Source: Tubulanus polymorphus (lineage: Eukaryota; Nemertea; Palaeonemertea; Tubulaniformes; Tubulanidae). From it: a stretch of DNA of 64,000 nucleotides. The stretch covers positions 715,501 through 779,500 of the forward strand of contig NC_134029.1 of assembly GCF_964204645.1 (NCBI RefSeq), read 5' to 3'. Of this stretch, positions 12,450 to 24,970 are shown piece by piece. Within the stretch, counting starts at the first letter, position 1; each line of letters starts with the position of its first letter. The notes under the pieces are model-generated. The model had not been told where the DNA came from, did no database searches, and worked only from the letters and a program-made list of their open reading frames with translations. The translations under genes were made by a program, and so were the position numbers.

Positions 12450-13986
12450 TGGTTGACAATGACTGACATGGTGACGACCAGTGCAATGTTCAAAATTCGG
12501 AAAGTTTGAAGCAGTTCAGAATCTCGTTAACTCTGAACTTATGAATCTCTCGAGTGATTACTGCATCATTTACAGAACAAATCCTCGATCCCCTGCCGGG
12601 ACTCTTCAACGTTTAGGCGTTGAAACGAAAATCTTTGAAGAGTTCTGAAGTCTTTTTGTGGACTTATAAAAATCAATCCGTTCTGCTTTGAAGATGTACT
12701 GAACGCCTTCTTCTAGAGGGACCGCATCTAAAGCAGCTGGGGAACTTTTTATAGATTTCATATTGCGTTTATAGCATCTTCGAGCTTAAAAAGTTAAATC
12801 AGACCCACAAAACTGCGGTCGAGTCAATATTGGAAAAGTGACAGAAACCGAAGAGAGTTTCGAAATATCCGTTTTTCATGTTCGTCACTTGATAAAATAA
12901 TCATCGTCTTCGAATATTCGATAATCTTGAATGAGCGACGTTGTGGAAACTTGGTTAATGAATTCGTCGTAAAAACTATTGATAATCGAAGTACTACAAA
13001 CTCCTCACATATATAATAATAACCATGTCAATCAGTGTTTCATAATGATGAGACTTTTATACCGTCGCTAATTGACTCGCGCATCTTCCGCTGTCTACTG
13101 ATTCTTCAGAACATCTCTCAGAAATCTATTATACCGAATCAGAGTCTTTGTTGATTATAATCTACCCTGGGATTCGGTAGTTAGTCGTAGATATTAGGTT
13201 TATTAAAAGTTTGTTAAATTGTCTTTTTATGTTACTTCAGAGAGTTTTTCCAACGACTGTCTGTCTGTCTGTTTGTTTGTTCTGTAAAAACCTCTATTAC
13301 AACTCGCTTTCAGAGCTATTGGTCAAGCCGCGTATGAGAAAAGATTTTCTCCATTGACCACTCGTCGCGTTGGTCCGCCTCTCTACTGTGAAGGCAGTCA
13401 GTACAAATTATAATCATTGGACGCAAAAGAACACCAGAAACGGTTTATTATTGAGGCAGTTTTTGTCGTTATGTCAGTTTCCCTGGCGATGATCGTGACT
13501 TTCAGGACACGATGACGATTCCCAGTTCTCTACTAGGCTGGTAATCCAATATCGAGTTCTACCAATCAGCAGTGTCTCGGGAGACAAGACTCTATCTGTT
13601 CTACAACAACTGATTGCTGTAGATATCCCTGTAATTATTACTGATGATTCAACACTCATCAAACAAGAAGCCGTACGAGAATCCGATCCTTAACAAATTA
13701 ACCGCAAATCAGTTATAAATCTGTGTGTATAAATCGAATCAGTTGTGAGAAGGTCGCTGTGGGTGAGAGTTCTTAGAGAAACTACAGATGTAGTGAGTTG
13801 TTTAGAGGTAGTTCGTACACGGGTGCAGCTTGTAAACATCAATGCGAGTTGATTTCATGCCGGAAGACTCATCATCCTCTGCACGGTGTATCACTCATCA
13901 CATACCGTGTTTACATGCAGTTTATAAAGGTCTGGTTTATGCGGGCAGGTGCAAATCTGTGAAAATCTCCTATAGAAACCTGTAAA

Positions 13987-13989
<3 letters not shown>
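12450..13989. other. No gene recognised
   Basis: A/T-rich; no supportable ORF. A small GTCT/GTTT tetranucleotide run lies at about 13258-13282. Confidence 0.5.

Positions 13990-14018
<29 letters not shown>
13990..14018. repeat. (TA)n microsatellite
   Basis: About 14 uninterrupted TA dinucleotides. Confidence 0.97.
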
Positions 14019-14023
<5 letters not shown>

Positions 14024-14226
14024 ATACGGTCTTGTCATTAGATTCGCGTAGATAATTAGGAATCCTATGGATTTTGTTTTCGCTAAGGCGTCAAAACGCA
14101 CGTTTAGAAGTTAGTATGTATATAAATATAGGAATCTGTATGATACCACTTTTGTTTATCTTTAACTGTTTTGTATTCAGAGATTTTATATTTTTCTCAC
14201 CTCTCCTTCCGTTTTTCTCATTTCAG

Positions 14227-14280
14227 GTCGCATCGATTGTGAAAATTACTGTATTCAGCGCAAGTGAATTCATCGATTTG
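14227..14280 (+). CDS. Candidate isolated 54-nt exon
   Basis: A 54-nt segment is preceded by a long pyrimidine tract ending in CATTTCAG and followed by a strong donor, GTAAGTAA. The length is divisible by three, and one frame is open throughout (VASIVKITVFSASEFIDL), so it could be a symmetric cassette exon. It may equally be a 5'-UTR exon of the protocadherin about 17 kb downstream, or part of a non-coding RNA. No conserved domain is recognisable and no partner exon is identified, so the coding call is tentative. Confidence 0.35.
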
Positions 14281-17120
14281 GTAAGTAATATTAAATACTA
14301 GCGCAGTAGATCAGTGAATCGAATATTATATTACGCAATTCTACACTAGTGAATAGTATTGGTAAGAACTCTAGATCCAGTTCCACAGCTGTGCATGAGT
14401 TATACTTTAATTATAGAGTTAACTAATTAAAAATGAAGTAATTTGACTCTTCAGTCGAGTCCTAGTAAAACACCGTAAAACCGGCTCCATCCCCGCTGAA
14501 ACACGACTGAAAATTATAGTATTATAATATATAGAGTTTAAAGACGCTACCACTAAATCAGTTATTTCTATCGGTCAGTAACTCCATGTAAGGACACAGC
14601 CGACCCGTCGTCGCATCAGTAAACTTATTAATTCATATCTGAGCATTTCACTTTCGTGATTGCCCCAAGGATTAGCAGGATCAGCGATATATTCTATAGA
14701 ATATAGTATCTATAAGTTAATAAGTGACTAATCAGGGAGATCGAAGATACCTCCTGAACATTTCCGTCAAGATCATGGAGCGGGCGGCGTTTTCAGAACA
14801 AGTACTTAGAAATGTTAACGAAAATGTTATCGCTTTTAAGGAATAACTGCTGAGTTTCTGTGCGGGTAGTGTTAAAATAGTTCTCGCTCTGTCGGGGTTT
14901 TACAAACTGATGGGTAAAGAACACGTGTATAAAATGGATGTAAACATTAGACTGCGTCCTAAGAGAAAACCCTTTAACAGTGAAGTAAACGTTATTATCA
15001 GTTCCTGTTGTGTTGAAGAATACTTAACGATAAAGTGCGGTCCACTTGTCCGATACTTACCGGCTGATAAGAGTGGTAAGTCCAGAGTGGAGTGGACGCG
15101 AAAGGTCGCGCCGAGACGGTGAAATTAAGATTTCTATATCGAGCCTGCAGCCGCCAGTGTTAATAGTGATTTTATACGACCATTCTGGAGATTTGATTGA
15201 TAAACATTTGGTCGAGGATAGCAAACTTCACCATTCCTGCGGCTGTTATCATATTTCTCTACAGATTCTTGTGAAGCCGCGATCGCACGAGCGTTCTCGA
15301 CCCGGCTCAGATTTGGCCCGTACCAAAAAAGACCGGCGGACCATCGTTCACGTTGGTAGGGACTGTGCCTGTGAAAAACGTCAGACCCGTGCCACATTTT
15401 AGCACGGGTCAAAATATTCCGCGTAAATGCTACTATAACTGGTTCTGGAAGTGACTCACTTCGTTTGCCACAGCATTATTTTGATCCTCACAAAAATTGA
15501 ATTTTGCAAATTTCACGTCAAATTTTGACGACTGAATACCGATAATCTGCCATCATGAAATTCGTTTCACAGTCCATGCATATGTATGGTATCTGTGATG
15601 ACGTTTTATGTAACGTATCGATCGGTTCGTCTGATAACGGCTAAAACTCTCTACTGAAAATACTTCAAACAAGTTTTCAAAAACAGTTTTCATGTATATC
15701 CGAATTTCTGTTCACATATTGGTATATGATCTACTGTGAACCTATCGATGAATGAATAATTGAAAGAGCTATTACTCGTCTCTACTCGCGTGGTCGGCCC
15801 TTCTCAAATATAAAACACTCTTATCCTTTGAGATATTCATCTTATATTCAGCAGTAATTTCCTGTGAATTACGCCATTGAAAGTTGGTAACAGCGCTTAA
15901 AGACTGCTGTTAATCTATAGTGAGTCGATAAGGCGAATAGACGAACAAACAGTTTACAAATTGTCGCTTTCTCTTCTCTTGAGACCAGAAAGATGTTTGC
16001 CATAGTTATTTCTTCCTATTCCACAATTATTACTGATTACTGTTAAACTCATCTGCTTTCGCTCAGTGATGAAGATAATGAATGATTCCACAATCGATGA
16101 TATTTCAAAGTTTATCGGAAATTCACATTCTTTTAAAAAGATATAAATCTATTACTGTTTCTCGAGAGATGGGATTGAGAAAGATAGTCTCAAAACTGTC
16201 AGATAGACAAATTCATCCTTAGTTCGGCATGATGTCGACGACTCGTCCAAATGACGATTTACATTTAGTAGATTACATTGGAAATGTGAATTAGTAGAGA
16301 ATATAAAAATATAGACGATTTGAGAGTGACACGACGACGACTTATCCAAATGACGTCTCTCAGTAGAGTTTGACAGAACAGAGACTATTGATAACAAAGA
16401 GATTCAAGACGTGAATCAAAAATATCATCGGGTTAAAAATGTTTCATTGTTAGAAAACTGGCAGACAAGCGAATATCATACTTTGATACATATGATATTC
16501 ATACGATATTTATTATGCACTCAATAATTCAAATGCTGTTTTGAGAGAAGCAAACACTGTAGACAAGCATGTCTGCGTACACCAGCTTGTCGATTCTTGT
16601 AGGTTATTTTGTCTGTGCAGAAAACACTTTTAAAACGACCAATCGCTGTTTCGTTGACTAATAAACCGTTAATGCGAGGTATCATACTGCGGAGTACATT
16701 GTTGTTATTGAGTAAATTCGCGCTATTTTTACAATAGTTTCAGGTGCAGATACTTACAACGGAAATGACAGACTTTGAAGAATATCCACTCTACTATTTT
16801 ACGATAAGGCGTATTTAACGAGTGTTGTTTGAAACGATTTGAAGTCGGGGTGCAGCACTTCGGTCTCGGTTCTATAAGTGTCCATTGTTTCCAAAACGAA
16901 TCGTTGATAACTACAAACAGGAAAACTGTTTAAATTTTCATCGATGTTTGAATCGATAAAGCGGTAACTGCAGCAGCTTACACGGGTAAAACTTTACCAA
17001 TAACAGCCTATTAACTGTCTATATCTGGTCTATACACGCCGGCAAAACCGATTCCAGTTACAGAATTTTAAAATCTATTTTAAAAATATTCAAAAGTACA
17101 TAACCATAATTATATAAACA
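14281..17120. other. No gene recognised
   Basis: No supported gene. It holds a GC-rich hairpin at 15384-15410 and a diverged duplication about 102 bp apart (TCCAAATGACG at about 16243 and 16345). Confidence 0.5.
15384..15410. repeat. GC-rich inverted repeat (hairpin)
   Basis: Perfect 9-bp arms GACCCGTGC and GCACGGGTC enclose a 9-nt loop, with AAAA directly after. It sits at the end of a locally GC-richer block (about 15270-15410) and could be one end of a decayed transposable element. Confidence 0.6.
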
Positions 17121-17336
17121 TCAGTCGAAGTAGAGGGGGTAGCCTTCGGTGTCGCAATTATGTACTTCGATTTCGAGCAAACATTCCGCAAATTCGACCA
17201 TCTTTATTTCAAACCATTCGTTTCGTTCCCGGCAGGTGTGGTGGTTTTGTAAGCGACACAAGAAAGACATTTGGTTCATTAAGCATTCCCGTGATAGGAT
17301 TGTCCAACAAAGACAACACCCCAGACAAATGGTCAC
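17121..17336 (-). pseudogene. Possible degenerate coding fragment, unrecognised
   Basis: Two overlapping minus-strand frames both look protein-like. One ends EVHNCDTEGYPLYFD before a stop. The other, shifted by one base, reads LSLLDNPITGMLNEPNVFL before a stop. No domain could be named. Two plausible frames in one short stretch could be a frameshifted relic or chance. There is no splice site or neighbouring exon to support a live gene. Confidence 0.15.
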
Positions 17337-20288
17337 TTTTTCTCGATATAGATATATATGACATTACCGCGGAGGGCTTTTATGGAACATAGGTCTAAAA
17401 GTGGTAAGGAATCATCATCAGCAGCAGAAGCAGCAGCTGTAGTTCGGCGTCTATTACACGTACATCCATTCTAATGCATTAGTATCGTGTGGTTTGAATT
17501 ACTGATAGAAACTGTCAGTTACTGATGTCCCGAACTGATATCTCTACTACCGGTGATAGATTACGTTACACAGTCACCGATGCTTGTCATATCAGCCGTT
17601 GTCAACTTTGACTTTTTACCTCTGTTTGCCGCGTGTGCATGACAGTAGAAATAAATACCGCGATGCCGTGATAAAGTCTCACGCCCCCTTCCCCCGACCC
17701 CGACCCCCCATTCATTAATAAATTTATAACTTCTGAAATATATAAGATAAACAATTTCTATATCAATATTTTTTCAATTTTCTTATCATCTTCATTTGTC
17801 AATACAAATATATTTTGAACTATCTCTACAATTATAGGACGTGTTGTCTTGTTGTTAAGCTTGTCGGGAATAGAAATGGTAGTTTTCACACAGTTCGGTG
17901 ACAAGTTTTCTCTCACCACAGGAAACTTGTTTATTCACTATTCTACTAGTAATTACAATATTTTGATCATATATTTAACCAGCAGGGGACGTTTAAACCC
18001 GAGGGTATCTGTCTCGTTAAGTCTTAATGCGGCTGAAAGCGGTAAAATATGTCCTCCAGTGAAAATGTAAGTGTTGCAATAAAAATCAAGCGGTTTTTGA
18101 AATGTACCGTTAAATTTAAAAACGATCCAGCGATCTGTGAAACCTTTGTTATTCACGTTGTAACACGGCACCACTTTGTATCATGGTTATTGACAGTTTG
18201 TAAAAGAATAAAGACTTTATAAACCTTACAACGCCCTTAAACACTTCAAATTCTAGAGCGAACTATTGTAGAAATTCGGGATAGAGTAAAAAACAGGCAA
18301 GAACAAGAATAGCGCGAACAAATAGACAGAACAGTGAACCAGAGAACGAAGTCTGAACATTTTTAGTTCGTTCAAGATTCTAATTGATGTATTGTGTAAT
18401 TTCTTTGAACGTGTTCATCCTTTTCTTTAATCCGCACGTGTTTTTACTTCTAAAACACGACCCGGTGAGAAGAAAGAAAAAAGAGCGAGGGAAGAGAAAG
18501 AAGAGAGAGAGAGATAGAGAAGGAAAGCTCTCAATCGTAAACAGTAGAACCAGTAGAACCAGACACTATACCAGCGATTGATGTTCGAAACCTTTCTTTT
18601 ATTTATCTATATATATATATATATATAGTATACAGCAGTCTCACGTGTCGCAATAGATTGAGTTCTTTTCAACAAAAAACATTCCTGCATTTTTCTATCC
18701 ACCTAAACAAACAGAGAGCATCATCTTGTTTAGTTCAGTTGCGGCCTGTGTGTATTAAGTCATTCTGGCAAACTTTAGCGTTGATCATGATGAATTTATA
18801 TCGGAGTCGATTACAAAATGTTTCTAACGTTTGAATAATTCAGTCGCTTGTAAATTACCCATTTAATTTCGCAGCTAGAGTTTAATAGGTTTGTGTCGAG
18901 TCCCCGGTGAGATATCGGTTACAATCATCTCCAGCATCTCTACAGCTTGTACTGTAAAATTTAATTATCTTTTCACAACCCGTTGTGCGTACACAACCAA
19001 TTAGTCGCTGTGATTAAAATTACCCCGTACTCCTCAGAGATTGTGCTGTTATGTTTTAAAGAGTCCCGGAGGAAATTTCTAGTCGAATTCGTTTCGTATT
19101 CGGGCAGGTTTTGTTTTAAGATGTTATTTTGATGTTGTTGCCGTTTGTTTCAGACATCGAAAATGCATTTATTCTCTAGGAAGCAATCGATTTACATCCG
19201 GAAAAACCGTGTCCGTCTATTTGTGATTGTATTCAATGCAAACTTTTCACGGCAAACTTAATATCACACAGTTAAGATAGCATCACACAACAATATCCCA
19301 CGCCATATAGAAAAACAGCGCGAAATGTGCCCTTGAGCTTGGAGCTTATTCGACGTTTCGACTACAACCTTATAGCGACCTGCAGCAATACTATGTCTCA
19401 ACTGCTGAGTCGGGAATCTCTGAATAAGACTATTAGGAAAAAAACATTGAAAAAACTACGAGTTCAGGATGCTTGTATTCCTGAGGATAATGCATGATTA
19501 TTACGATAAAGTCGAAACATCAAATGAATACTAGTTCAAAGAATTATTTTGGACCCTTTTTATCGTCAGTGTAAGATTTGATATCATCTTTACAGCACTC
19601 ACTCGGCATAAAACCATACAATACTATATTATAGAATATATTCATATCAATATATTACGAAACACCATTAAAAAAAAATTAATTCATTCATTTTTATCAA
19701 TACGTTTCGCTTTGCGTCTTTTTCCACGATCGATGTCATTTTCAGCCAGCCACCATAATTCAGAGTGAATCTAACAACTTCTTCCTTCTGATCATGATCA
19801 GATTAAACTAAAACCGGCTATTGTCACTTATAAAGTCGACTATCTCGAATCGAGCTGTCACTTCGACGTAACTTGATCCAGCATTAATTTTTAATCGCAG
19901 CTGTTTATATCGTGCAGTTATTCTACATTGTTAACGAGTAGGAAGAATATTTGCGGCGTGATGTGACAGTTGTCAGTCAATCATACGTCCCAATCTCTGC
20001 ACGATATATAAATGTACAACCGATATTGAGATATTATTGAGATATTGAGATATTGAGAAAGAGAGAGAGAGAGAGAAATGAGCGATCACACACACACAGA
20101 CCAAGCTGACGGCGGCAAGCGGGATATGACGTATGCAAGAATTTGCTCGCTGGGAAATAAGATAATTTCATCGCCGGGAGTTGTGTCTAAATGTGTCTAA
20201 ATGCGACGGTGCGAAGTTATGTGTCAACATTGTACATCGTGCATATAACATTGATATACACATAATTGAATTCACAGTAATGAGTAAA
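17337..20288. other. No gene recognised
   Basis: No supported gene. It contains a (TA)n run at about 18609-18627, an AG-rich patch around 18468-18530, and two hammerhead-like motif copies in opposite orientation between 19345 and 19518. Confidence 0.5.
19345..19518. mobile_element. Inverted pair of hammerhead-like retroelement motifs
   Basis: On the minus strand, GTCGAAACGTCGAATAA (reverse complement of about 19347-19363) matches the 3' half of the motif seen at 29823. On the plus strand, CTGAGGA (19481-19487) is followed by a weak stem (GATT...AGTC) and GAAAC (19514-19518). The plus copy aligns with the 29.8-kb copy across the motif and further downstream. The minus copy has lost the CTGANGA box. 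No coding sequence of an element is visible. Confidence 0.35.
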
Positions 20289-20434
<146 letters not shown>

Positions 20435-20494
20435 TGTTTGAAAGATATCTAAACAGACATCTAAATTCTGTCTTACTCACCCCATCCCTCATTC

Positions 20495-20640
20495 CTCACT
20501 AACCTCCTTTCCTCTCTCCCTCCCTCACTAGCTTCCTTCCCTCTCTTTCTCCCTCACTAGCTTCCTCCCTTTCTTTCTTCCTCCCCTCTCTTTCTCCCTC
20601 ACTAGCCTCATGCGGTTTCTCCTCTCTCTCTCTCTCTTCT
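20495..20640. repeat. Polypyrimidine tandem repeat
   Basis: A roughly 30-bp unit containing CTCCCTCACTAGCTTCC occurs about three to four times, ending in CT dinucleotides. It is complementary in composition to the upstream (GA)n, so the two could pair in single-stranded DNA or RNA. Confidence 0.8.
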
Positions 20641-22809
20641 CTCTGCCTCTCGCAGTCGAATTGACTGTCGTTTTATCGTGCGACAGATAGATCACTATCA
20701 ACCGTCTTATTTCTACTAATTAGATTAACGAACTCTGGCAATCTGAATTGATCGTAGAGTGCTTCTAAAAACACTGTATCTCATCCACGACAACTCGCTC
20801 ATCTAACGACACTCTCGGGTGTAATAGGCAAAACCTCCGCTAATGGCATAATGGTATTAGACGTTAAGAAATAGCGAACCTACTCGGAGAAGTAGTACCG
20901 ATATACTGTATACGAGAGATTAGGCGTAAAGAATGAGTGGAATTATCCAAGGAAATCAAGCGATGTATATTAGCACTTGTGCTTAGATTAAAACATGTAC
21001 GACAATTGGTATGATGTGTACATCATCACGATCACCATCCGACTGAATGGACCAAATCCCCTCGTTATCCCGATGAGGAACGGGCGCATTTTATCATCAC
21101 CGTTGATGAAGACAATGATGACACTCCGGAGGAATCCGTCTGCGCATGTCTATAAGTCGTGCGCAGATCGACCGGAATTTCAACTAATCAAAACAATGAA
21201 AAAAAGATTTCACTTTTAATGAATCTAGAAACTGTAAGTTGTATAGAAGCGGCCATCTTGCATTTTTATAACTGGGTTTAGTGAATAAGTTCAAGCTCAA
21301 AACGGTTAGGTTTGAAAATCGGTGTCACATTTGCGTTTCTTGACTTCGCTCCCTCGATGCGGTAAAAGTCTCGCGAGATTTGATCAAAATCGTACGTGAT
21401 CCAATATGGCCGCATCTTGATGTACCGAGTTCGCTCTGATTTCGAAAAGAAAAAAAAACTCTTTCAAATCGAGAATTGATAATAAAAAGTGAAAGAATTT
21501 GGGTGGAGATGATATTCTATTTTCGTCGGTGAAATATCACTATAAATAGACGATGGTTCAGGGCGCGCGCTGTCGTATGAAACACGCCTAAGACATGATT
21601 AGTATTTTCCACGCAATTTCACACACGGCGCGATGCGACTGATTCAGCGTTCAATAACCTCTAAGCAGCAGCAGCAGCAGCAGCAGCAGGCCGCAGATCT
21701 CTTCCACTTCGAGTCTGAAATCACGCTTGATTTATAAACATTTATGATATTCCAGCATTTTCTATGTTTAATAGGAAGAAACCACTCTCCTCGGCGCGTT
21801 TACTTAAATTGAAATCGTGACTAAACATGACACCTTTTTACGCCCGGTAAATGGAAAATGATATTTTCCATTTTCAGATTGCGACCGGGGTTCAATCCAT
21901 TAGTCAAATGAAATACATAAGATAATGCGCAGGGGATATCGTTAAAGGTGAGATGGAAATTGATATTAGACGCTACTGAAGCGACGAATATCGAGGCATC
22001 GTGAAATTATATTTATTCAAAACTAAACTCGACGCCCGTCGGAGAAATTATCAATCTATTCCGATTTTTACGTATAAGTCTGACGTCATTTTGCACTCGA
22101 AATGATGACGTATTCCGCATCAGATGTCCACATTAAGTAGCCTGATACGCGAGACGCTCATTCGCTATTCTACGTAGATATTTTGTTCGTCTGATTTAGC
22201 ATTAATGTAACCTTCATTCGTACAGGAATAATCCGATATCTTATCATGTAACAGAATCCAACACAACAACCGCTTACTTTATACTCCGTTACAAACACCG
22301 TAGAAAGACTACTTAAACGCTTATTGTCTTCGATAAACGAAGATTGATAAGATATCGATAAACTAAACAAATGAAGACGGTTTTAATGTCCGTCGTATAC
22401 AATATATACAGAGACAGATATTACTATATAGCATTGCTCAATGTGAAATAGTAAACTATACCGGCTTCAGGTAAACAGTGGAGACCTTTTGTTATCAGTG
22501 TGGAACAATGTGAAGCACGGATTATTAGGATAAAAGGGAGGGAATCTCGAGCACCTTCTTAAACCCGAGTATTCAATAGTGAAATCTGATTTACTGCACG
22601 GAAATATACAATAATTATAGAACCAGCGAAAAGACTTTCCGCACGAAATCAAATCTTTATTAATATTTCAGTGATTAGTTAAGAAATGTTGTTATTTCCA
22701 GTCACTTTTATTTCTCACTTCATTTTCAGCTCTATCATTATCACGTTTCGGTAATCGATGCTTCTCTGAGTTGCATTTTCTTTTGGAGGGGGTTTATAGT
22801 TATCAGTCA
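20641..22809. other. No gene recognised; (AGC)n microsatellite
   Basis: No supported gene. A trinucleotide run (AGC, about 8.7 units) lies at 21664-21689 outside any credible reading frame. Confidence 0.5.
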
Positions 22810-22862
22810 CCACACCTGACTGGTCACCACGCCACACCTGACTGGTCACCACCCCACACCTC
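22810..22862. repeat. Short CACACCTGACTGGTCACCAC tandem repeat
   Basis: Two full copies and one partial copy of a 24-bp unit (CACACCTGACTGGTCACCAC plus spacer), just upstream of a tRNA-like element. Confidence 0.85.
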
Positions 22863-22890
22863 AAGCTCACCAACCGGTTTTCTCACTACA

Positions 22891-22961
22891 GCCCTATGGT
22901 CTAGTGGTTAGCATGTTTGATTGCCTTGTTGGAGGCCCGGGTTCGAGTCCTGCTAGGGTTA
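22891..22961 (+). pseudogene. tRNA-like element (tRNA pseudogene or SINE head)
   Basis: A 71-nt stretch has a good A box (TGGTCTAGTGG, 22897-22907) and a perfect B box (GGTTCGAGTCC, 22940-22950). The acceptor ends pair CCCTA / TAGGG. The anticodon arm does not form a stem and the T stem carries mismatches, so a working tRNA is unlikely. The intact Pol III promoter boxes fit a tRNA-derived SINE head or a decayed tRNA of the Gly/Glu type. Confidence 0.6.
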
Positions 22962-23276
22962 GGTTTCAGGTACTGATCAGAAGAACCCGTGATAAGGCAG
23001 GATTTCAGATAAATCGTTCGAATGGTCACCGCATTATGTTTTTATTTTTACGCGTAAATACGTCTGGAATGATCAACCGATCCGTCATTTAGTGCGTCCG
23101 CTTAATTTGAGAGGAAGAGCTAAATAACGGCAGTTAATTTCATCATAGTGAAACCAACACTAATGGACTTCCTCGCTTTTAGAGATACATCGTTTCAAGA
23201 CATGATCTTCTTACAATCGGAAATACGCGACCAGTGAAGCGCTCGTTCAGTGCGTCTGTTTACAGGGAGACAGATC

Positions 23277-23353
23277 TCTCTCCCTCCCTCCCTCCCTCTC
23301 CCTCTCCCTCTCCCTCTCCCTCTCCCTCTCCCTCTCCCTCTCCCTCTCCCTCT
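23277..23353. repeat. (TCTCCC)n hexamer repeat
   Basis: About 12 tandem CCCTCT units after a CCCT run. It is the same hexamer family as at 9235 and 50160, here with the pyrimidine strand on top. Confidence 0.95.
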
Positions 23354-24830
23354 CTCGTCGAATCTGTCATATTCTATACATATAACAGATATGTCCGATC
23401 TGATAAAAATATAGTCGGTAAACCAGAGAAGCATCAGCATCACTAAACATATCTCTATATAATATTTGGGGTTTACTTTATAGACCAGCTTGTTGCACTT
23501 TACTTAAATTTTCAGTCCATTCACGGTTACCGTTCAAAGTAGACCTAGTCCCAACAGTTAATGTTCAAATATTTACTTCGAGAATTTTAACCGAGAATAT
23601 TTGAACTGTATCTTCGTTAAAAAGTGGGAAAAATAGAAATTCGGACATAATAAACAAATCTACTGATAAATCTCTAAGAATCGTAAGGTAAGGGCAGTGC
23701 CACTATTAGGTGCAATTCCTATTATTGATGGTTCAGAATTTAGTCGGAATCAAAGACATTTCCAGCAGCACTCCGATAACAAATCAATAACAAGACTCAC
23801 AATCTTTGATCATAGTTACTTATCAACTTATCAGCTTACCATCTCTAATCATCTTACTATCATTGACAGGTCGGGGCCTAATTTCGATCGATCTCGTTTA
23901 ATCTGATTTCCTTTTTGTGATGATGGACATCATCAAGGTCAAACCGTCAACCGATAATTCCGTCTGCTGGTTTATTGATTATTTATTGACCTGGATTGGT
24001 GACAAGATTCTGTAAGGATTCCTAAAGATTATTCGCTGGTTAATTCGCGTTTGATTACTAACGGCAACAACAGAAACCGACCACCTCGATTTCACAATAT
24101 ATTCCACTATATTTGGAGAAATATTTGCATATACGCAAATGAACGAAGCTTCGTCAACTCAGATGGCGCCACCAGCTGATTTGTCGATTGTGCGCGGTTT
24201 TTAATTAGATTTGAGGAAGGCGTCCCTGGAACGCGAACCTGTAAAGGCGTCCCTGGAAGGTCGTTTTTAACAATTTGTGCGGTTTACATGGCCATTGGCA
24301 TGTTCAGCAATATTTGCATTTTTAATTGCAGGCTGCAATCAGGTTTATGCGCACGGGTGACGTTAGTGAATAAAATTTGCTTTATGGTGAATAATTTGAT
24401 TAAATTGTCGCTATGGCGGTCGATGCGGCGCGGGTATTGACGAGATTACAGCACGTTCGTCGTGTCAGTAAGCGCGTTTTAAATTTAGTCGCCGCGTTCA
24501 ACAACATGTCAAACAGACGAGAAACAACTGAAACGACGAAACTGATTAAACATTTCAACAGCGATTCTGATGATGTTTAAATCCGTTGATGCGTGAAATG
24601 AACCCGATATTCCTCGCGTGTGTCAATAACCCATAAAATACGCAACATCGCAGAAACCAGTTGTATTTTAACCACTAATGAAATAGATAACCATATTTCA
24701 ACGAATCGTTATATTTCAAACCCTTAAAATTTAGAAATTAATTTATGATTATTTGTGTTTTCGTCTGGAGAAAATTCAATCCAGGAATTAACGAGAAATC
24801 CATTGATTTTTCTAAGAATATCTCTGTCCC
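23354..24830. other. No gene recognised
   Basis: No supportable ORF, RNA gene or large repeat. The phrase AAGGCGTCCCTGGAA is duplicated near 24218 and 24245. Confidence 0.45.
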
Positions 24831-24970
24831 GTGATACCCCGTGACACCCCATGATACGCCGTGATACCCCATGATACGCCGTGATGTCCCGTGATACCCC
24901 GTGATACCCCATGATACGCCGTGATGTCCCGTGATACGCCTTGATACCCCATGATACCCCGTGATAACCC
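24831..24970. repeat. 10-bp tandem repeat, 14 copies
   Basis: Fourteen uninterrupted decamers of the type RTGATACCCC, with variants RTGATACGCC and GTGATGTCCC. No copy is gained or lost by indel, so the 10-bp phase is kept throughout. Minus-strand frames read Tyr-His-Gly-Val-type repeats but lack any gene context. Confidence 0.95.

Noticed and set aside
15046-15412. Overlapping ORFs of 92-118 codons on both strands
   Set aside because: Neither has a recognisable domain or splice context; the GC-richer composition and terminal hairpin fit a decayed element better.
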